NCBI GenBank assembly: GCA_023525915.1
Contig: CP026657.1
Span: 3,682,001-3,746,000, forward strand
Length of the DNA stretch: 64,000 nucleotides
Direction of reading: 5' to 3'
Origin: Acetispira formosa (nom. nud.)
GTDB lineage: Bacteria > Desulfobacterota > Desulfarculia > Adiutricales > Adiutricaceae
Every line of letters begins with the position of its first letter. The first letter of the stretch is position 1. Position numbers and translations under genes: made by a program. Below, in pieces: positions 44,842 through 53,525 of the stretch. The notes under the pieces are model-generated. The model saw only the letters and a program-made list of their open reading frames with translations, was not told the origin of the DNA and made no database searches.

Positions 44842-45203
44842 ATGGCTGAACGCGGCAAATTGCCTTTATCTTTTTTATTTATCTGGCTCCTGGTTTTATT
44901 CTTCATTGGTCGGAATTCACCGGCCCTGGCCACTGAAATGGCTTTCGGCCGCTATATTCCGGGGCTGTTCGCCGGTCCGGCCAGTGGAGTCGTGCCGCCC
45001 GCCCCCGGAGTTTATTGGCAGAATGCGTTTTTTTACTACCAGGTTTCTGCCGGGAAAAACTTACAGGTACCCTTGGGGGCACTTTAAGAAGCGATCTTAA
45101 AATAAACTTTTTCAACTACGCATTAAGCGGTATTTGGGTGCCTGACTGGAATCCGGCCAACAGCGTCAATGCGGCCATCGGCGTCACTATCCCGCTTCAA
45201 AGC
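44842..45203 (+). pseudogene. Truncated, frameshifted SphA/phenol-MetA-type porin-like gene
   Basis: The 5' end of an outer-membrane 'transporter' (Phenol_MetA_deg/SphA) protein. It has a signal peptide, then MAFGRYIPGLFAGPASGVVPPAPGVYWQNAFFYYQVS, a family-like start. The frame stops at 45087, but the next frame continues sensibly (GGTLRSDLKINFFNYALSGIWVPDWNPANSVNAAIGVTIPLQ). One G lost from the G run near 45073-45077 explains the shift. Homology ends near 45200, where decayed integrase sequence on the other strand begins, so the rest of the gene is gone. A single-base sequencing error could explain the frameshift but not the truncation. Confidence 0.75.
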
Positions 45204-45755
45204 CTGAGGATCAGAGCGTATTGCATGATTTGCGATATGATGCTGTTGACCTTTTTCTGGTGGCAAATTTGTTTTGCGCTTGCAGGGTGTCCAGGACAGC
45301 CTTTATGTCTGTTTTGGAGACTGCGGCGATAGGAGTGTCGCCGAGGCGGGGGAGAATATGCAAGCTCAACTTCTGGTCGGTGTCCTCGAAATGGACTATG
45401 CTCCATTCCGGCTTTCGCAAGCTCAACTACTGTGCGGAAACATATCTGAAAGTTGTCGCATCAGCCTTAGATTGCTCCTTCGCGGCCTTTTTAATCGCCA
45501 TCGGATTTTGACCATGCTGGACTTGCCTTTTAGCCTCGAAAGATTTTTCTCTCGCTTCCGCCAGAGTAAATTCCGGGTAAGGGCCGATAGTGAGTAATTG
45601 AGTTTTGCCATTGAAGGCGTAGGTGAGGCGGAAGACCTTTTTGCCGGTTGAGTAAACCACATGATGAAGACTGCTGACTGTGCCGTCAAAGGTCTTGTCT
45701 GGCTTGTCTTTAGGTTTAAGGGCTTTTAAGGCTGAGTCGGTGGATTTTTAACGGG
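45197..45755 (-). pseudogene. Decayed tyrosine integrase, N-terminal part only
   Basis: Fragments of a P4-type (DUF4102) phage integrase read on the minus strand. TDSALKALKPKDKPDKTFDG, then VVYSTGKKVFRLTYAFNGKTQLLTIGPYPEFTLAEAREKS, form the arm-binding domain. An in-frame TAG at 45427-45429 replaces a probable Trp before LSLRKPEWS. LHILPRLGDTPIAAVSKTDIKAVLDTL is the core-binding domain. A further frameshift (KKVNSIISQIMQYALI) occurs before homology ends at about 45200. The start is also shifted, and the catalytic domain is absent. It lies just downstream of the 3' end of tRNA-Ser, the usual integration site for such elements. Confidence 0.82.
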
Positions 45756-45918
45756 CATCGAGTAAAATCCCTTCGAGTAAATTGCTTACTCTGAATCTTA
45801 CTCTGTTTTATACGAACTTTCAAACGCGTCTCTGATCTCTTACGATTTGAAAGGAAACCGTAAGTTGTTTTTTTTCATTGATTTTTGACGCTTTATGAAC
45901 TATACTGAAAAATTTAAC

Positions 45919-46008
45919 TGGCGGAGAGGGGGGGATTTGAACCCCCGGTTGAGTTTCCCCAACACACGATTTCCAATCGTGCTCCTTAAGCCGCTCGGAC
46001 ACCTCTCC
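45919..46008 (-). tRNA. tRNA-Ser (GGA anticodon)
   Basis: A 90-nt class II tRNA. The 5' GGAGAGG pairs with CCTCTCC, CCA is encoded, the anticodon loop reads CGATT-GGA-AATCG, the variable arm GTTGGGGAAACTCAAC is long as in tRNA-Ser, and the T loop is GGTTCAAATC. The 3' end faces the decayed integrase. Confidence 0.97.
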
Positions 46009-46211
46009 AACACAGATTGCTATTATTGCCATAAATCAGTCATTGAGTCAAGTTCAAAATAGCATTTCCAAACATTAATTTTTCCCCTCAATTAGAGGAT
46101 CAACGTCAGGTTGTAAATCAGAGAATTACCCGGCGTTCACTCCCCACAATTGAGGCGATTCAGACCCAAACAGCAATATTCCTAACCCACACGCGAACCA
46201 CCCGAACGTCA

Positions 46212-46309
46212 TGGCTGAGGGGGCCGCGCTCTCAATACGATGATGGCTGCCCTACCTAACACTATTACGGGAAGGACTCACTTAGACGTGGGGTCCGGGA
46301 CCTGCCCGG
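46212..46309 (+). repeat. Dispersed repeat with TACGATGATGGC core, copy C (variant)
   Basis: ATGGCTGAGGGGGCCGCGCTCTCAATACGATGATGGC aligns with the other copies. The right half (CACTATTACGGGAAGGA..., TTAGACGTGGGGTCCGGG) matches the copy at 48480-48590. It runs into the DUF1573 gene, encoding its last nine residues and stop on the minus strand. Confidence 0.8.
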
Positions 46310-46742
46310 CGGCGGCCTGTACGCGGCCGCTGATGGTCAGAGTTATCTGCGGGCGTTCCGGATCGTTGGACAACACCCAGGTCGATTTTGAGATATCCTG
46401 GCCAGCCCACTCATTGTAAACGCGGATTTGCACGTCAACCTTACCACTGGCCCCCGGAGCGATAATCTTGTCATATCTGGCCACAGAACAGCCGCAACCG
46501 GGGCGTACATCCTTCAGCTCCAGATCGGCCTCACCATGATTTTCAATAATAAACTCGTGAATGATCAATGAGCCGGGCTTTATATCTTCCGCTTCAAAAC
46601 TGAGCGAATCTATCACCAGCTTCGGCTGGGGTCCGGTCTCGGACACCTCTGCGGTGTCACTGTTCTGGGCCAAAGCGCCCCCCGTCATCATAACTAGAGA
46701 ACAGACGGCCGTCAGGATGGCCGTGATGATGTATTTTTTCAT
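46278..46742 (-). CDS. DUF1573 secreted protein
   Basis: A 154-residue exported protein with signal peptide MKKYIITAILTAVCSLVMMTGGALAQ and an immunoglobulin-like DUF1573 domain (KPGSLIIHEFIIENHGEADLELKDVRPGCGCSVARYDKIIAPGASGKVDVQI). The CGC pair in RPGCGCS is the usual family motif. AGAGG precedes the ATG. It lies 24 bp downstream of the glycosyltransferase and is probably co-transcribed. Its C-terminus (GQVPDPTSK) is encoded by dispersed repeat C, so the native end was probably replaced. Function unknown. Confidence 0.88.
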   Translation of the reverse strand: MKKYIITAILTAVCSLVMMTGGALAQNSDTAEVSETGPQPKLVIDSLSFEAEDIKPGSLIIHEFIIENHGEADLELKDVRPGCGCSVARYDKIIAPGASGKVDVQIRVYNEWAGQDISKSTWVLSNDPERPQITLTISGRVQAAAGQVPDPTSK

Positions 46743-46766
46743 AAAAACCTCTGGGTCGATCTGAAT

Positions 46767-48017
46767 TTATTCATCCCAGCGGGCGATGAAGTCTTTTTTG
46801 GCTGCTTCGAAGGTCCTGGCCTCTTCCTCCAGCATGGCGTGGAACTGGCGGTCATCAAGGTCTCGGCCCTTGAGGTAGCTGTCCAGCCCCTTGCCGAAAA
46901 ACAGCGGCACAAGGCTGGAGGCTATAGCCCGCCGGTCTTCCGGCGCGGCTTTTTTATAGGCCAGGGCCGCATTGAAAATGGCCGGCCGCCACAATTCTAT
47001 ATCGATGGTCGGGCAGCCTCCGGTCGAGCAGACCGCCAGCTGCTCTTCAAGCTTGGCGGCTAATTCCGGCCCGAAGATTGACGGCCACAACTCCCTGGTC
47101 TTCTCGCTATAGCGGACGAACTGGCTGATAAGCTGTTCCTTGTCGACTTCCACCTGGGGCGGCAGTTTCATCTGGCCTTCCTCTATGCCCGCCAGTGAGG
47201 TGGGTCTGGAGCGACTGACGTTTTTCCAAAAGTCTTCGGAAATGATCATCAGATCAAAAAGGTTTTCCACCACATTTCGGAAGGAAGCGCTCAAGATATC
47301 ATCGGATTGGCTGGAGGCGGTCACTCGCGGATGGGCCATGTATGATTGGCAGATGGGGGCCTGGTTGACAATGGCCAGATACAGCATGTGCATATCCATA
47401 TAATAGCCTTTGTCTTCAAGGGGCCAGTCCTGTTGGCGATAAATCTCCAGAAGGCGGCTGGAAAAGGCCATATCGATGCTGATTGGCTGAAGCACTCTGC
47501 GGCCAAACAGAGCCCGGCCGAAAGGATAGGCCAGCCCTTTGGAAATGGGCGAATCATATTTATGGCGGGCATATAGCGGCGCGACAAACTCGGCCCCGCC
47601 CTCAATAATGGGAGCCAGGAGGCTCCACATCCAGCGCGTTCTGATGCTGAGGAGATTAGCGCCGATAACGGCCACTGCCTTCACACCCAGGCTGGAGGCT
47701 TTATCAAAGCCGTTGCGCATGTTTGCGCCTTTGCCCACGACGCCTGGAGGGGTGGAGAGGTAGATTCTCGGCGTTTCAAATTCCGCGCCTAAAAAGGCTT
47801 CTTTGGTGCCGTCGGGGGAATTGTTGTCGCAGTTGATGACTACGCAACGAAAGTTGGGGAAATAATTGGCCAGCCCGAGTCCCGCCTTGCGGGCGGGGAG
47901 GGCGATATTGTCAGCCTCCTTATAGGAGGGGATGATCACGGCTATATCCGCTTCGGTCACCGCCTGCGGATTGATTTCTTCATATAACATATTGTTGACG
48001 CCGGGCGTATCGCTCAT
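46767..48017 (-). CDS. GT2/GT81-like glycosyltransferase family protein with altered DxD
   Basis: A 416-residue GT-A fold protein resembling glucosyl/mannosyl-3-phosphoglycerate synthases. ADIAVIIPSYKEADNIALPARKAG, then FRCVVINCDNNSPDGTKEAF and VVGKGANMRNGFDKASSLG mark the nucleotide-sugar fold. Where DAD is expected before LxSI, the sequence reads Gly119-Ala-Asn121, so the usual metal-binding acidic pair is absent. Downstream, YDSPISKGLAYPFGRALFGRRVLQPISIDMAFSSRLLE is typical of the group. The C-terminal 170 residues are helical. It may make a compatible-solute precursor, or be an inactive paralogue. CGAGGT lies 6 nt before the ATG. Confidence 0.8.
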   Translation of the reverse strand: MSDTPGVNNMLYEEINPQAVTEADIAVIIPSYKEADNIALPARKAGLGLANYFPNFRCVVINCDNNSPDGTKEAFLGAEFETPRIYLSTPPGVVGKGANMRNGFDKASSLGVKAVAVIGANLLSIRTRWMWSLLAPIIEGGAEFVAPLYARHKYDSPISKGLAYPFGRALFGRRVLQPISIDMAFSSRLLEIYRQQDWPLEDKGYYMDMHMLYLAIVNQAPICQSYMAHPRVTASSQSDDILSASFRNVVENLFDLMIISEDFWKNVSRSRPTSLAGIEEGQMKLPPQVEVDKEQLISQFVRYSEKTRELWPSIFGPELAAKLEEQLAVCSTGGCPTIDIELWRPAIFNAALAYKKAAPEDRRAIASSLVPLFFGKGLDSYLKGRDLDDRQFHAMLEEEARTFEAAKKDFIARWDE

Positions 48018-48403
48018 TGTAACCTCGGGAAAAACGATCTGACCATAATATCAAAGCGGGATTTTCAAGTATGCCGGCTAAGGAAAGCTCCAGTCCTCAG
48101 CGACTCAAACATACCGGGCTCACCTGCGGAGCCGTCCTTTTCTCAGTGACGGCAGCGCGTGTATTATACTGAAAATCCGGCTTCCATTCTTTCTAACGAA
48201 TTCGTCTGACAAAAATTTCGGCCGGGTTTGACGGCATTTCTTCAGGTTTATGTTCGTTTACCACAACGACATCACATTTGCAGACTAATCGTTTCCTTAT
48301 CCCAGTAAAATACTACAATTCCCCCAAATAGTCAAAGCCAGGGCGGAGCCCTGGACCCACGCCAGGGCAGAGCCCTGGACCCACGGATGCTCGCGCATCC
48401 TTC

Positions 48404-48563
48404 GTCTAGGTGAGGGTTTCCCGTAATAGTGGGTTTTGGCGGCCATCATCGTATGAAGAGCGTGGCCCCCTTGGCTATGGCTCTATCCATAACCAAGGGG
48501 GCCACATTCTTAATACGATGATGGCCGCCGTAATTCACTATTACGGGAAGGAGCCACCTAGAC
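48404..48563. repeat. Dispersed repeat, two copies D1/D2 head to head (160-bp palindrome)
   Basis: GTCTAGGTG ... CACCTAGAC bound a near-perfect palindrome made of an inverted and a direct copy of the TACGATGATGGCCGCC repeat (core at 48439-48452 on the minus strand and 48512-48529 on the plus strand). The tail continues to 48597 and abuts the dnaK stop. Immediately left, 48338-48384 holds two direct repeats of a 23-bp GCCAGGGC(G/A)GAGCCCTGGACCCAC unit. The 48018-48403 gap otherwise shows no gene. Confidence 0.85.
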
Positions 48564-48597
48564 GTGGGGTCCGGGCCCTGCCCGGCCTGCCCGGCGG

Positions 48598-50511
48598 CTA
48601 TTTGTCTTTGACTTCTTCGAAGTCGGCGTCTACTACGTTGTCGTCCGCCGCGCCTGGGCCGCCCTGGGCTTCGCCGCCTTCAGCCCCGCCGGGGTCGGCC
48701 TGGCTGCTGGCCTGGGCATACATCTGCTCCGCCAACTTGTGGCTGATCGTGGTCAGAGACTTCATCTTGGCTTCAATAGCCGCCTTGTCGCCGTTCTCCA
48801 GGATACCCTTGAGGTCGGCTACCGCGTTTTCCACTTCACTGCGGGTAGAAGCATCCACCTTTTCACCAAGGTCGGAAAGGCTCTTCTCCGTGGCGTAGAT
48901 GAGCTGGTCAGCATGGTTCTTCAGCTCCACCAGTTCCTTGCGGGCCTTGTCTTCGGCCGCATGGAGCTCCGCGTCCTTGATGAGCTGCTGGATTTCTTCC
49001 TCGCTCAGGCCGCTGGAGGCGGTAATCTGAATGGACTGTTCCTTGCCGGTGCCCAGATCCTTGGCCGAGACATGGACTATGCCGTTGGCGTCGATATCGA
49101 AGGTCACCTCAACCTGGGGCACGCCGCGCGGAGCCGGGGGAATTCCCACCAGTTCAAAGCGGCCCAGAGTCTTGTTGCCGGAAACCATTTCCCGCTCGCC
49201 CTGAAGCACATGGATCGAAACCGCCGGCTGGTTGTCGGCCGCTGTGGAGAAAATCTGGCTGCGGCGGGTCGGGATGGTGGTGTTCTTTTCAATCAGCTTG
49301 GTGAACACGCCGCCCAGAGTTTCAATGCCCAGCGACAGAGGGGTGACGTCCAGGAGCAGAACATCCTTGACTTCGCCCTTCAGAACGCCGCCCTGAATGG
49401 CCGCGCCCACGGCCACCACTTCATCGGGGTTAACGCCCTTGTGGGGATCCTGGCCGAAAATCTGCTTCACCTTTTCCTGGACTTTGGGCATACGGGTCAT
49501 GCCGCCGACCAGGATGACTTCATTGATTTCCTTGGCTGAGAGACCGGCGTCCTTCAGGGCGGTCTGGCAGGGGCCGACCACTCTTTCGATGAGGTCGTCC
49601 ACCAGGGCTTCCAGCTTGGAGCGGGTCAGCTTGATGTTCAGATGCTTGGGGCCGGAGGCGTCGGCGGTGATGAACGGCAGGTTGATGTCGCTCTCCATAG
49701 CCGTGGACAGCTCCATCTTGGCCCGCTCGGCCGCCTCTTTCAGGCGCTGAAGAGCCATTTTGTCGCCGCGCAGGTCAATGCCGGATTCCTTCTTGAACTC
49801 GTCGGCCAGCCAGTCGATGATGCGAAGGTCAAAGTCCTCGCCGCCCAGGAAGGTGTCGCCGTTGGTGCTCTTGACTTCGAAGACGCCGTCGCCGATCTCC
49901 AGGATGGAAATATCAAAAGTGCCGCCGCCCAAGTCGAAGACCGCGATTTTCTCATCGGTTTTTTTGTCCAGGCCGTAAGCCAGGGCCGCCGCCGTAGGTT
50001 CGTTGATGATGCGCAGAACGTTCAGGCCCGCGATGCGGCCCGCGTCCTTGGTGGCCTGGCGCTGGCTGTCGTTGAAGTAGGCCGGGACGGTGATGACCGC
50101 GTCGTTGACGGTCTCGCCCAGATAGCTCTCGGCGGTCTGCTTCATTTTGGTCAGGATCATGGCCGAGATCTCGGCCGGGCTGTAGACCTTGCCGCGAACT
50201 TCCACGGCCGCGTCGTCATTTTCAGCCTTCACGATCTTGTAAGGCACGATGTCAAGATCTTTCTTGACTTCGGGCGAATTGAACTTGCGGCCGATAAGGC
50301 GCTTGACCGCGAAAATGGTGGCTTCCGGGTTGGTGACGGCCTGACGCTTGGCCACCTGTCCCACCAGGCGCTCGCCGCCTTCGGTGAAAGCCACAATGGA
50401 GGGCGTGGTGCGGTTGCCCTCCTGATTGGTGATAACCTTGGGGTCGCCGCCTTCCATAATGGCCACGCAGGAGTTGGTGGTGCCCAGGTCGATTCCGATA
50501 ATTTTAGACAT
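48598..50511 (-). CDS. dnaK: Molecular chaperone DnaK (Hsp70)
   Basis: A 637-residue ATP-dependent chaperone. It starts [27 protein letters not shown] with GGGAGGA upstream. The nucleotide-binding domain shows [22 protein letters not shown] and [16 protein letters not shown]; the substrate-binding domain shows [17 protein letters not shown]. It ends in a Gly-rich/acidic tail ([30 protein letters not shown]), as in normal DnaK. It is last in hrcA-grpE-dnaK. A dispersed repeat lies directly after the stop. dnaJ is not adjacent. Confidence 0.98.
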   Translation of the reverse strand: MSKIIGIDLGTTNSCVAIMEGGDPKVITNQEGNRTTPSIVAFTEGGERLVGQVAKRQAVTNPEATIFAVKRLIGRKFNSPEVKKDLDIVPYKIVKAENDDAAVEVRGKVYSPAEISAMILTKMKQTAESYLGETVNDAVITVPAYFNDSQRQATKDAGRIAGLNVLRIINEPTAAALAYGLDKKTDEKIAVFDLGGGTFDISILEIGDGVFEVKSTNGDTFLGGEDFDLRIIDWLADEFKKESGIDLRGDKMALQRLKEAAERAKMELSTAMESDINLPFITADASGPKHLNIKLTRSKLEALVDDLIERVVGPCQTALKDAGLSAKEINEVILVGGMTRMPKVQEKVKQIFGQDPHKGVNPDEVVAVGAAIQGGVLKGEVKDVLLLDVTPLSLGIETLGGVFTKLIEKNTTIPTRRSQIFSTAADNQPAVSIHVLQGEREMVSGNKTLGRFELVGIPPAPRGVPQVEVTFDIDANGIVHVSAKDLGTGKEQSIQITASSGLSEEEIQQLIKDAELHAAEDKARKELVELKNHADQLIYATEKSLSDLGEKVDASTRSEVENAVADLKGILENGDKAAIEAKMKSLTTISHKLAEQMYAQASSQADPGGAEGGEAQGGPGAADDNVVDADFEEVKDK

Positions 50512-50626
50512 AAAATTCCTCCCAAAAGAGATTTATTGAAGATCAATCAGCAATGCTCGCAAATGGGCTGTTCTAGCGAACCTGGACCCGTTCGGGAACA
50601 TTTATATAAACTTTTTGCCTACTGGT

Positions 50627-51163
50627 CTAATTCTGGTCGGGGGCCTTGGCCACCATGACTTTGGCCGGGCGGATCAACCTGTCGGACAGGGTGTAGCCGC
50701 GCTGGATAAGCTGGCTGATGGTGCCCGGCGGGATCTCGGTCTCCGGGATCTGCCCCAGGGCCTCATGAAGATTGGGGTCGAAAACCTGTCCGCGCTTTGA
50801 CGGAACGGATTTGAGGCCATTGTCGGACAAAACGTCCTGAAAGCCTTTCACCGTCATGCGCACGCCCTCGGCCAGGCTCTGCGCCTCGGCCGGCGAATCG
50901 GCCTTGACATAGCTCAAAGCCAGGATGAGGTTATCCAGAACAGGGATCATACCCTTGACAATTTTTTCCCCTGCATACCGGGCCTGCTCCTCCTTCTCCT
51001 TTTGAAAACGGCGGCGCATATTCTCCGTCTCGGCGGCGCAGCGGAGATAGAGATCCTGAAATTTATGGGCTTCTTCGGCCCAGTTCTTTTCGGATTCCGG
51101 CGCGGTTTCCTCTACGCTTTCGTTCTCCGCTTCCGGAGCGGAAGTCACTTTTTCTTCTGTCAT
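50627..51163 (-). CDS. grpE: Nucleotide exchange factor GrpE
   Basis: A 178-residue DnaK co-chaperone. An acidic N-terminal region (EEKVTSAPEAENESVEETAPESEKNWAEE) leads to a coiled coil (FQDLYLRCAAETENMRRRFQKEKEEQARYAGEKIVKGMIPVLDNL). The beta-wing signature is VFDPNLHEALGQIPETEIPPGTISQLIQRGYTLSDRLIRPAKVMVAK. GGAG lies 6 nt before the ATG. It is between hrcA and dnaK and is presumably transcribed with them. Confidence 0.97.
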   Translation of the reverse strand: MTEEKVTSAPEAENESVEETAPESEKNWAEEAHKFQDLYLRCAAETENMRRRFQKEKEEQARYAGEKIVKGMIPVLDNLILALSYVKADSPAEAQSLAEGVRMTVKGFQDVLSDNGLKSVPSKRGQVFDPNLHEALGQIPETEIPPGTISQLIQRGYTLSDRLIRPAKVMVAKAPDQN

Positions 51164-51284
51164 AAAGGCTCCATTTTTACAGGGTCGGTATTTTCGCCGG
51201 CAAGCCGGGATATATTCATAAAATTTTTACTGACGCACGGTCAGCCCGCCCGGAAACGGCCGCTGGCGGTGCGTGCCAAAACCA

Positions 51285-52349
51285 TCATTCAGATTCCAAA
51301 AGCTCACTGACCACCTGGGCCGCATAATCGACCACGGGCACGACCTGTGAATAATTCAGCCGCTGGGGGCCGATGATGCCCAGAGCGCCCACGCTGCGCT
51401 CGCCCCGGTTGTAGGGCGAAGCCACCAGGGCCAGCCCGTTCAAGGCCGCCTCGGCCGCCTCCCGGCCGACCACGATACGCACCTGGCCGGAATCGGCCAC
51501 CTCATTTAAAAGAGTGACAATTCGCCGCTTATCCTCAAAAGCCTGAAAAAGGGCTTTCATGGCTTCGGTGCGGGTGAATTCGGGGTTATCAAGCAGATTG
51601 CCCCGTCCCTCCAGATAAATGGGCTGTTCATCGCCGCAGCCGTCCTGAATATCTTCACCTGGCGCCGCTGTGGCCGCCTGGGACGAAAGTTCCAAAGCGC
51701 GTGCATACAATGCGTCGAAAGCTTTTTTCTCTTCGCCCATGGCCCGGATAATGCCTGAGATGACTTCGTCAATGGTCAGGCTGGAGAAGGATTCGGCCAG
51801 ATAGCGATTAACCTGATTTAGATCATCCTGGCTGTAATCTTCAGCCGGAGTTAAAACTTTATTGCGCATCAGCCCGCTTTCGCCAACCATAATGGCCAGA
51901 ACCTCGCGCGCTCCCAGCCGGACGAAATAGAGCTGTTTCAAAGGCATACGTTCCAAAGGCGGGGCCGCCACCACGCCCATATGGCGGGTGATGTTGGACA
52001 ACACCTTCGAGCAGAGAGAGAGAATTGAAGCGGCCCTGGGTTCCCCGCCGGCCAGCTGGTTATCTATAGTTGAGCGCATTTCGTCAGACAGCCGCCCCAC
52101 GGCCAGAATGTCGTTCACATAGGTTCTGAGGCCAGCGTCCGTAGGTGTCCGCCCGGCTGAGGTATGGGGCTGAACCAACAGACCCATTTCCTCAAGCTCG
52201 GCCAGAACCTTGCGGACCGTAGCGGAAGACATTGGCAGGTTGTGGCGTTTGACCAGCCCATCGGATCCAACCGGCTCCGCGGTTTGGATGTAATCCCGCA
52301 CCACCAGTTCCAAAATGGCTCTCAAACGTGGCGACAAAGGCTTGCTCAT
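51285..52349 (-). CDS. hrcA: Heat-inducible transcription repressor HrcA
   Basis: A 354-residue repressor of class I heat-shock operons. The N-terminal wHTH is PRLRAILELVVRDYIQTAEPVGSDGLVKRHNLPMSSATVRKVLAELEEMGLLVQPHTSAGRTPTDAGLRTYV. The central GAF-like dimer domain and C-terminal PYNRGERSVGALGIIGPQRLNYSQVVPVVDYAAQVVSELL are typical. It is first of hrcA-grpE-dnaK with a consensus promoter upstream. I see no canonical CIRCE (TTAGCACTC-N9-GAGTGCTAA) in the 100 bp ahead of the gene, so control may use a divergent operator. Confidence 0.97.
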   Translation of the reverse strand: MSKPLSPRLRAILELVVRDYIQTAEPVGSDGLVKRHNLPMSSATVRKVLAELEEMGLLVQPHTSAGRTPTDAGLRTYVNDILAVGRLSDEMRSTIDNQLAGGEPRAASILSLCSKVLSNITRHMGVVAAPPLERMPLKQLYFVRLGAREVLAIMVGESGLMRNKVLTPAEDYSQDDLNQVNRYLAESFSSLTIDEVISGIIRAMGEEKKAFDALYARALELSSQAATAAPGEDIQDGCGDEQPIYLEGRGNLLDNPEFTRTEAMKALFQAFEDKRRIVTLLNEVADSGQVRIVVGREAAEAALNGLALVASPYNRGERSVGALGIIGPQRLNYSQVVPVVDYAAQVVSELLESE

Positions 52350-52416
52350 TCGAATTCTCTAAGTAATATATATAGGTCCGCCAAAAGGCGGGCCGGGATT
52401 TTTATCTACGCAGAGA

Positions 52417-52445
52417 AAAGTAAGCATGTAAAATTGGGCTGTCAA
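52417..52445 (-). promoter_or_regulatory. Promoter of hrcA-grpE-dnaK
   Basis: On the minus strand, TTGACA (perfect) and TACTTT are spaced 17 bp, about 70 bp upstream of hrcA. A small hairpin (CCGCC-TTTT-GGCGG, 52375-52390) sits in the leader. It is sigma-70 like; the sequence does not match the sigma-32 consensus well. Confidence 0.55.
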
Positions 52446-52471
52446 GTCTGAAAGAAAGGTTTTCTAATATT

Positions 52472-52574
52472 TTTGTGCGTGGCCCGCACGGGGCTATGTC
52501 TGGGTGAGATTTTCCCTGGCGCTGGTTTTGGCGGCCATCATCGTATTAAGAGCGTTGCCCCCATAGCTATGGCC
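52472..52574 (-). repeat. Dispersed repeat with TACGATGATGGCCGCC core, copy E
   Basis: The inverted copy starts GTGCGTGGCCCGCACGGGGC, then GGCGGCCATCATCGTATTAAG, and ends CCATAGCTATGG. It lies between the hrcA promoter and a pair of large palindromes. Confidence 0.85.
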
Positions 52575-52622
52575 GTCTTTGCGCCTTGCGCGGCAGTGCC
52601 GGCACTCCTGTGCCGTTGACCC

Positions 52623-52710
52623 GCCGGAAGCCGGGGATTGTTTTTGTCCCGTCGAGATGAAGGGGGTCTTAGTCACGGAGCCGGGACAAAAACAATCCCC
52701 GGCTTCCGGC
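52623..52710. repeat. Palindromic repeat family, copy 4 (type X)
   Basis: An 88-bp palindrome, GCCGGAAGCCGGGGATTG, TTTTTGTCCC and its mirror, around GGGGGTCTTAGTCAC. One side of the inner stem is degraded (GTCGAGATGA). It is paired with copy 5 at 45 bp. Confidence 0.85.
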
Positions 52711-52755
52711 TCCCGCTTGGCCAGGCACACAGTCTTTTAGAAAGCCGACCATGCA

Positions 52756-52839
52756 GCCGCCGGTAGAAATGTTTTTGCAAGGGCTCCGTGACTAAGTCCC
52801 CCGGAACGGAGCCCTTGCAAAAACATTTCTACCGGCGGC
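52756..52839. repeat. Palindromic repeat family, copy 5 (type Y)
   Basis: An 84-bp palindrome, GCCGCCGGTAGAAATG, TTTTTGCAAGGGC and its mirror, with centre GTGACTAAGTCCCCC. Compensated changes in both arms (TTGCAAGGGC/GCCCTTGCAA instead of TTGCCCGG/CCGGGCAA) show that pairing is maintained. The preceding spacer AGAAAGCCGACCATGCA matches that before copy 3. Confidence 0.85.
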
Positions 52840-52874
52840 GGGCAACAGCTATTCGTAAAAATTAAGTAATGATG

Positions 52875-53525
52875 TCAGGGTGTTTTAGTCAGGGCAGCGG
52901 CAGCAATGAGTTTTGAGGCGGCCATTTGCGGGTCATCGGCCCCGGCCAGGGCCGAGATGACAGCCAGTCCGTTTACTCCCATGCCCCAGGCCGAAGCGGC
53001 GTTCGCTACGCTTATGCCGCCAATGGCTATTGTAGGCGCGCCAAGGGCCACGATAGAGTCGACAGCCTCCTTAGCCATGAGGACCGCGTCGTCCTTGCTG
53101 CCGGTGGGGAAAACCGCTCCCACCCCCAGATAATCGGCCCCGGCCTCCAGTGCGGCTTTAGCCTGATCAAGAGTGTTAACTGATACTCCCAGGAACTTGT
53201 GCCGGGGCCAGAGACGGGCGGCAACGGCGGCGGGCAGGTCTTTCTGCCCTAAATGAAGAAAGTCGGCATCTACCGCCAGCGCCAGATCCAGCCGGTCATT
53301 GATGACAAACATTTTATCGCGCTCACGGCACAATTGGCGCAGAGCCAGAGCCTCTTGATACAGCTCATGGTCAGTCAGGTGCTTTTCCCTCAGTTGCAGG
53401 GAAGTGGCCCCGCCGGCAAAGGCCAGCTTCGCCAGTTCGGCCGGGGTGCGGGGCGCGGCTTCGCCCCGGCTGATGACCAGCATCAGCCTCAAGCCTTCTT
53501 CCAGTCTCTCCCTTCCGGCGCTCAT
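52875..53525 (-). CDS. thiE: Thiamine-phosphate synthase
   Basis: TIM-barrel enzyme joining HMP-PP and HET-P to thiamine phosphate. About 216 residues from the ATG at 53525, which overlaps the thiM stop by 4 bp (ATGA). The longer open frame is thiM sequence read in another frame. Motifs: TSLQLREKHLTDHELYQEA, FVINDRLDLALAVDADFLHLGQKDLP, LGVSVNTLDQAKAALEAGADYLGVGAVFPTGSKDDA (pyrophosphate site GAVFPTxSK), and APTIAIGGIS. It is last of thiD-thiM-thiE. Confidence 0.95.
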   Translation of the reverse strand: MSAGRERLEEGLRLMLVISRGEAAPRTPAELAKLAFAGGATSLQLREKHLTDHELYQEALALRQLCRERDKMFVINDRLDLALAVDADFLHLGQKDLPAAVAARLWPRHKFLGVSVNTLDQAKAALEAGADYLGVGAVFPTGSKDDAVLMAKEAVDSIVALGAPTIAIGGISVANAASAWGMGVNGLAVISALAGADDPQMAASKLIAAAALTKTP

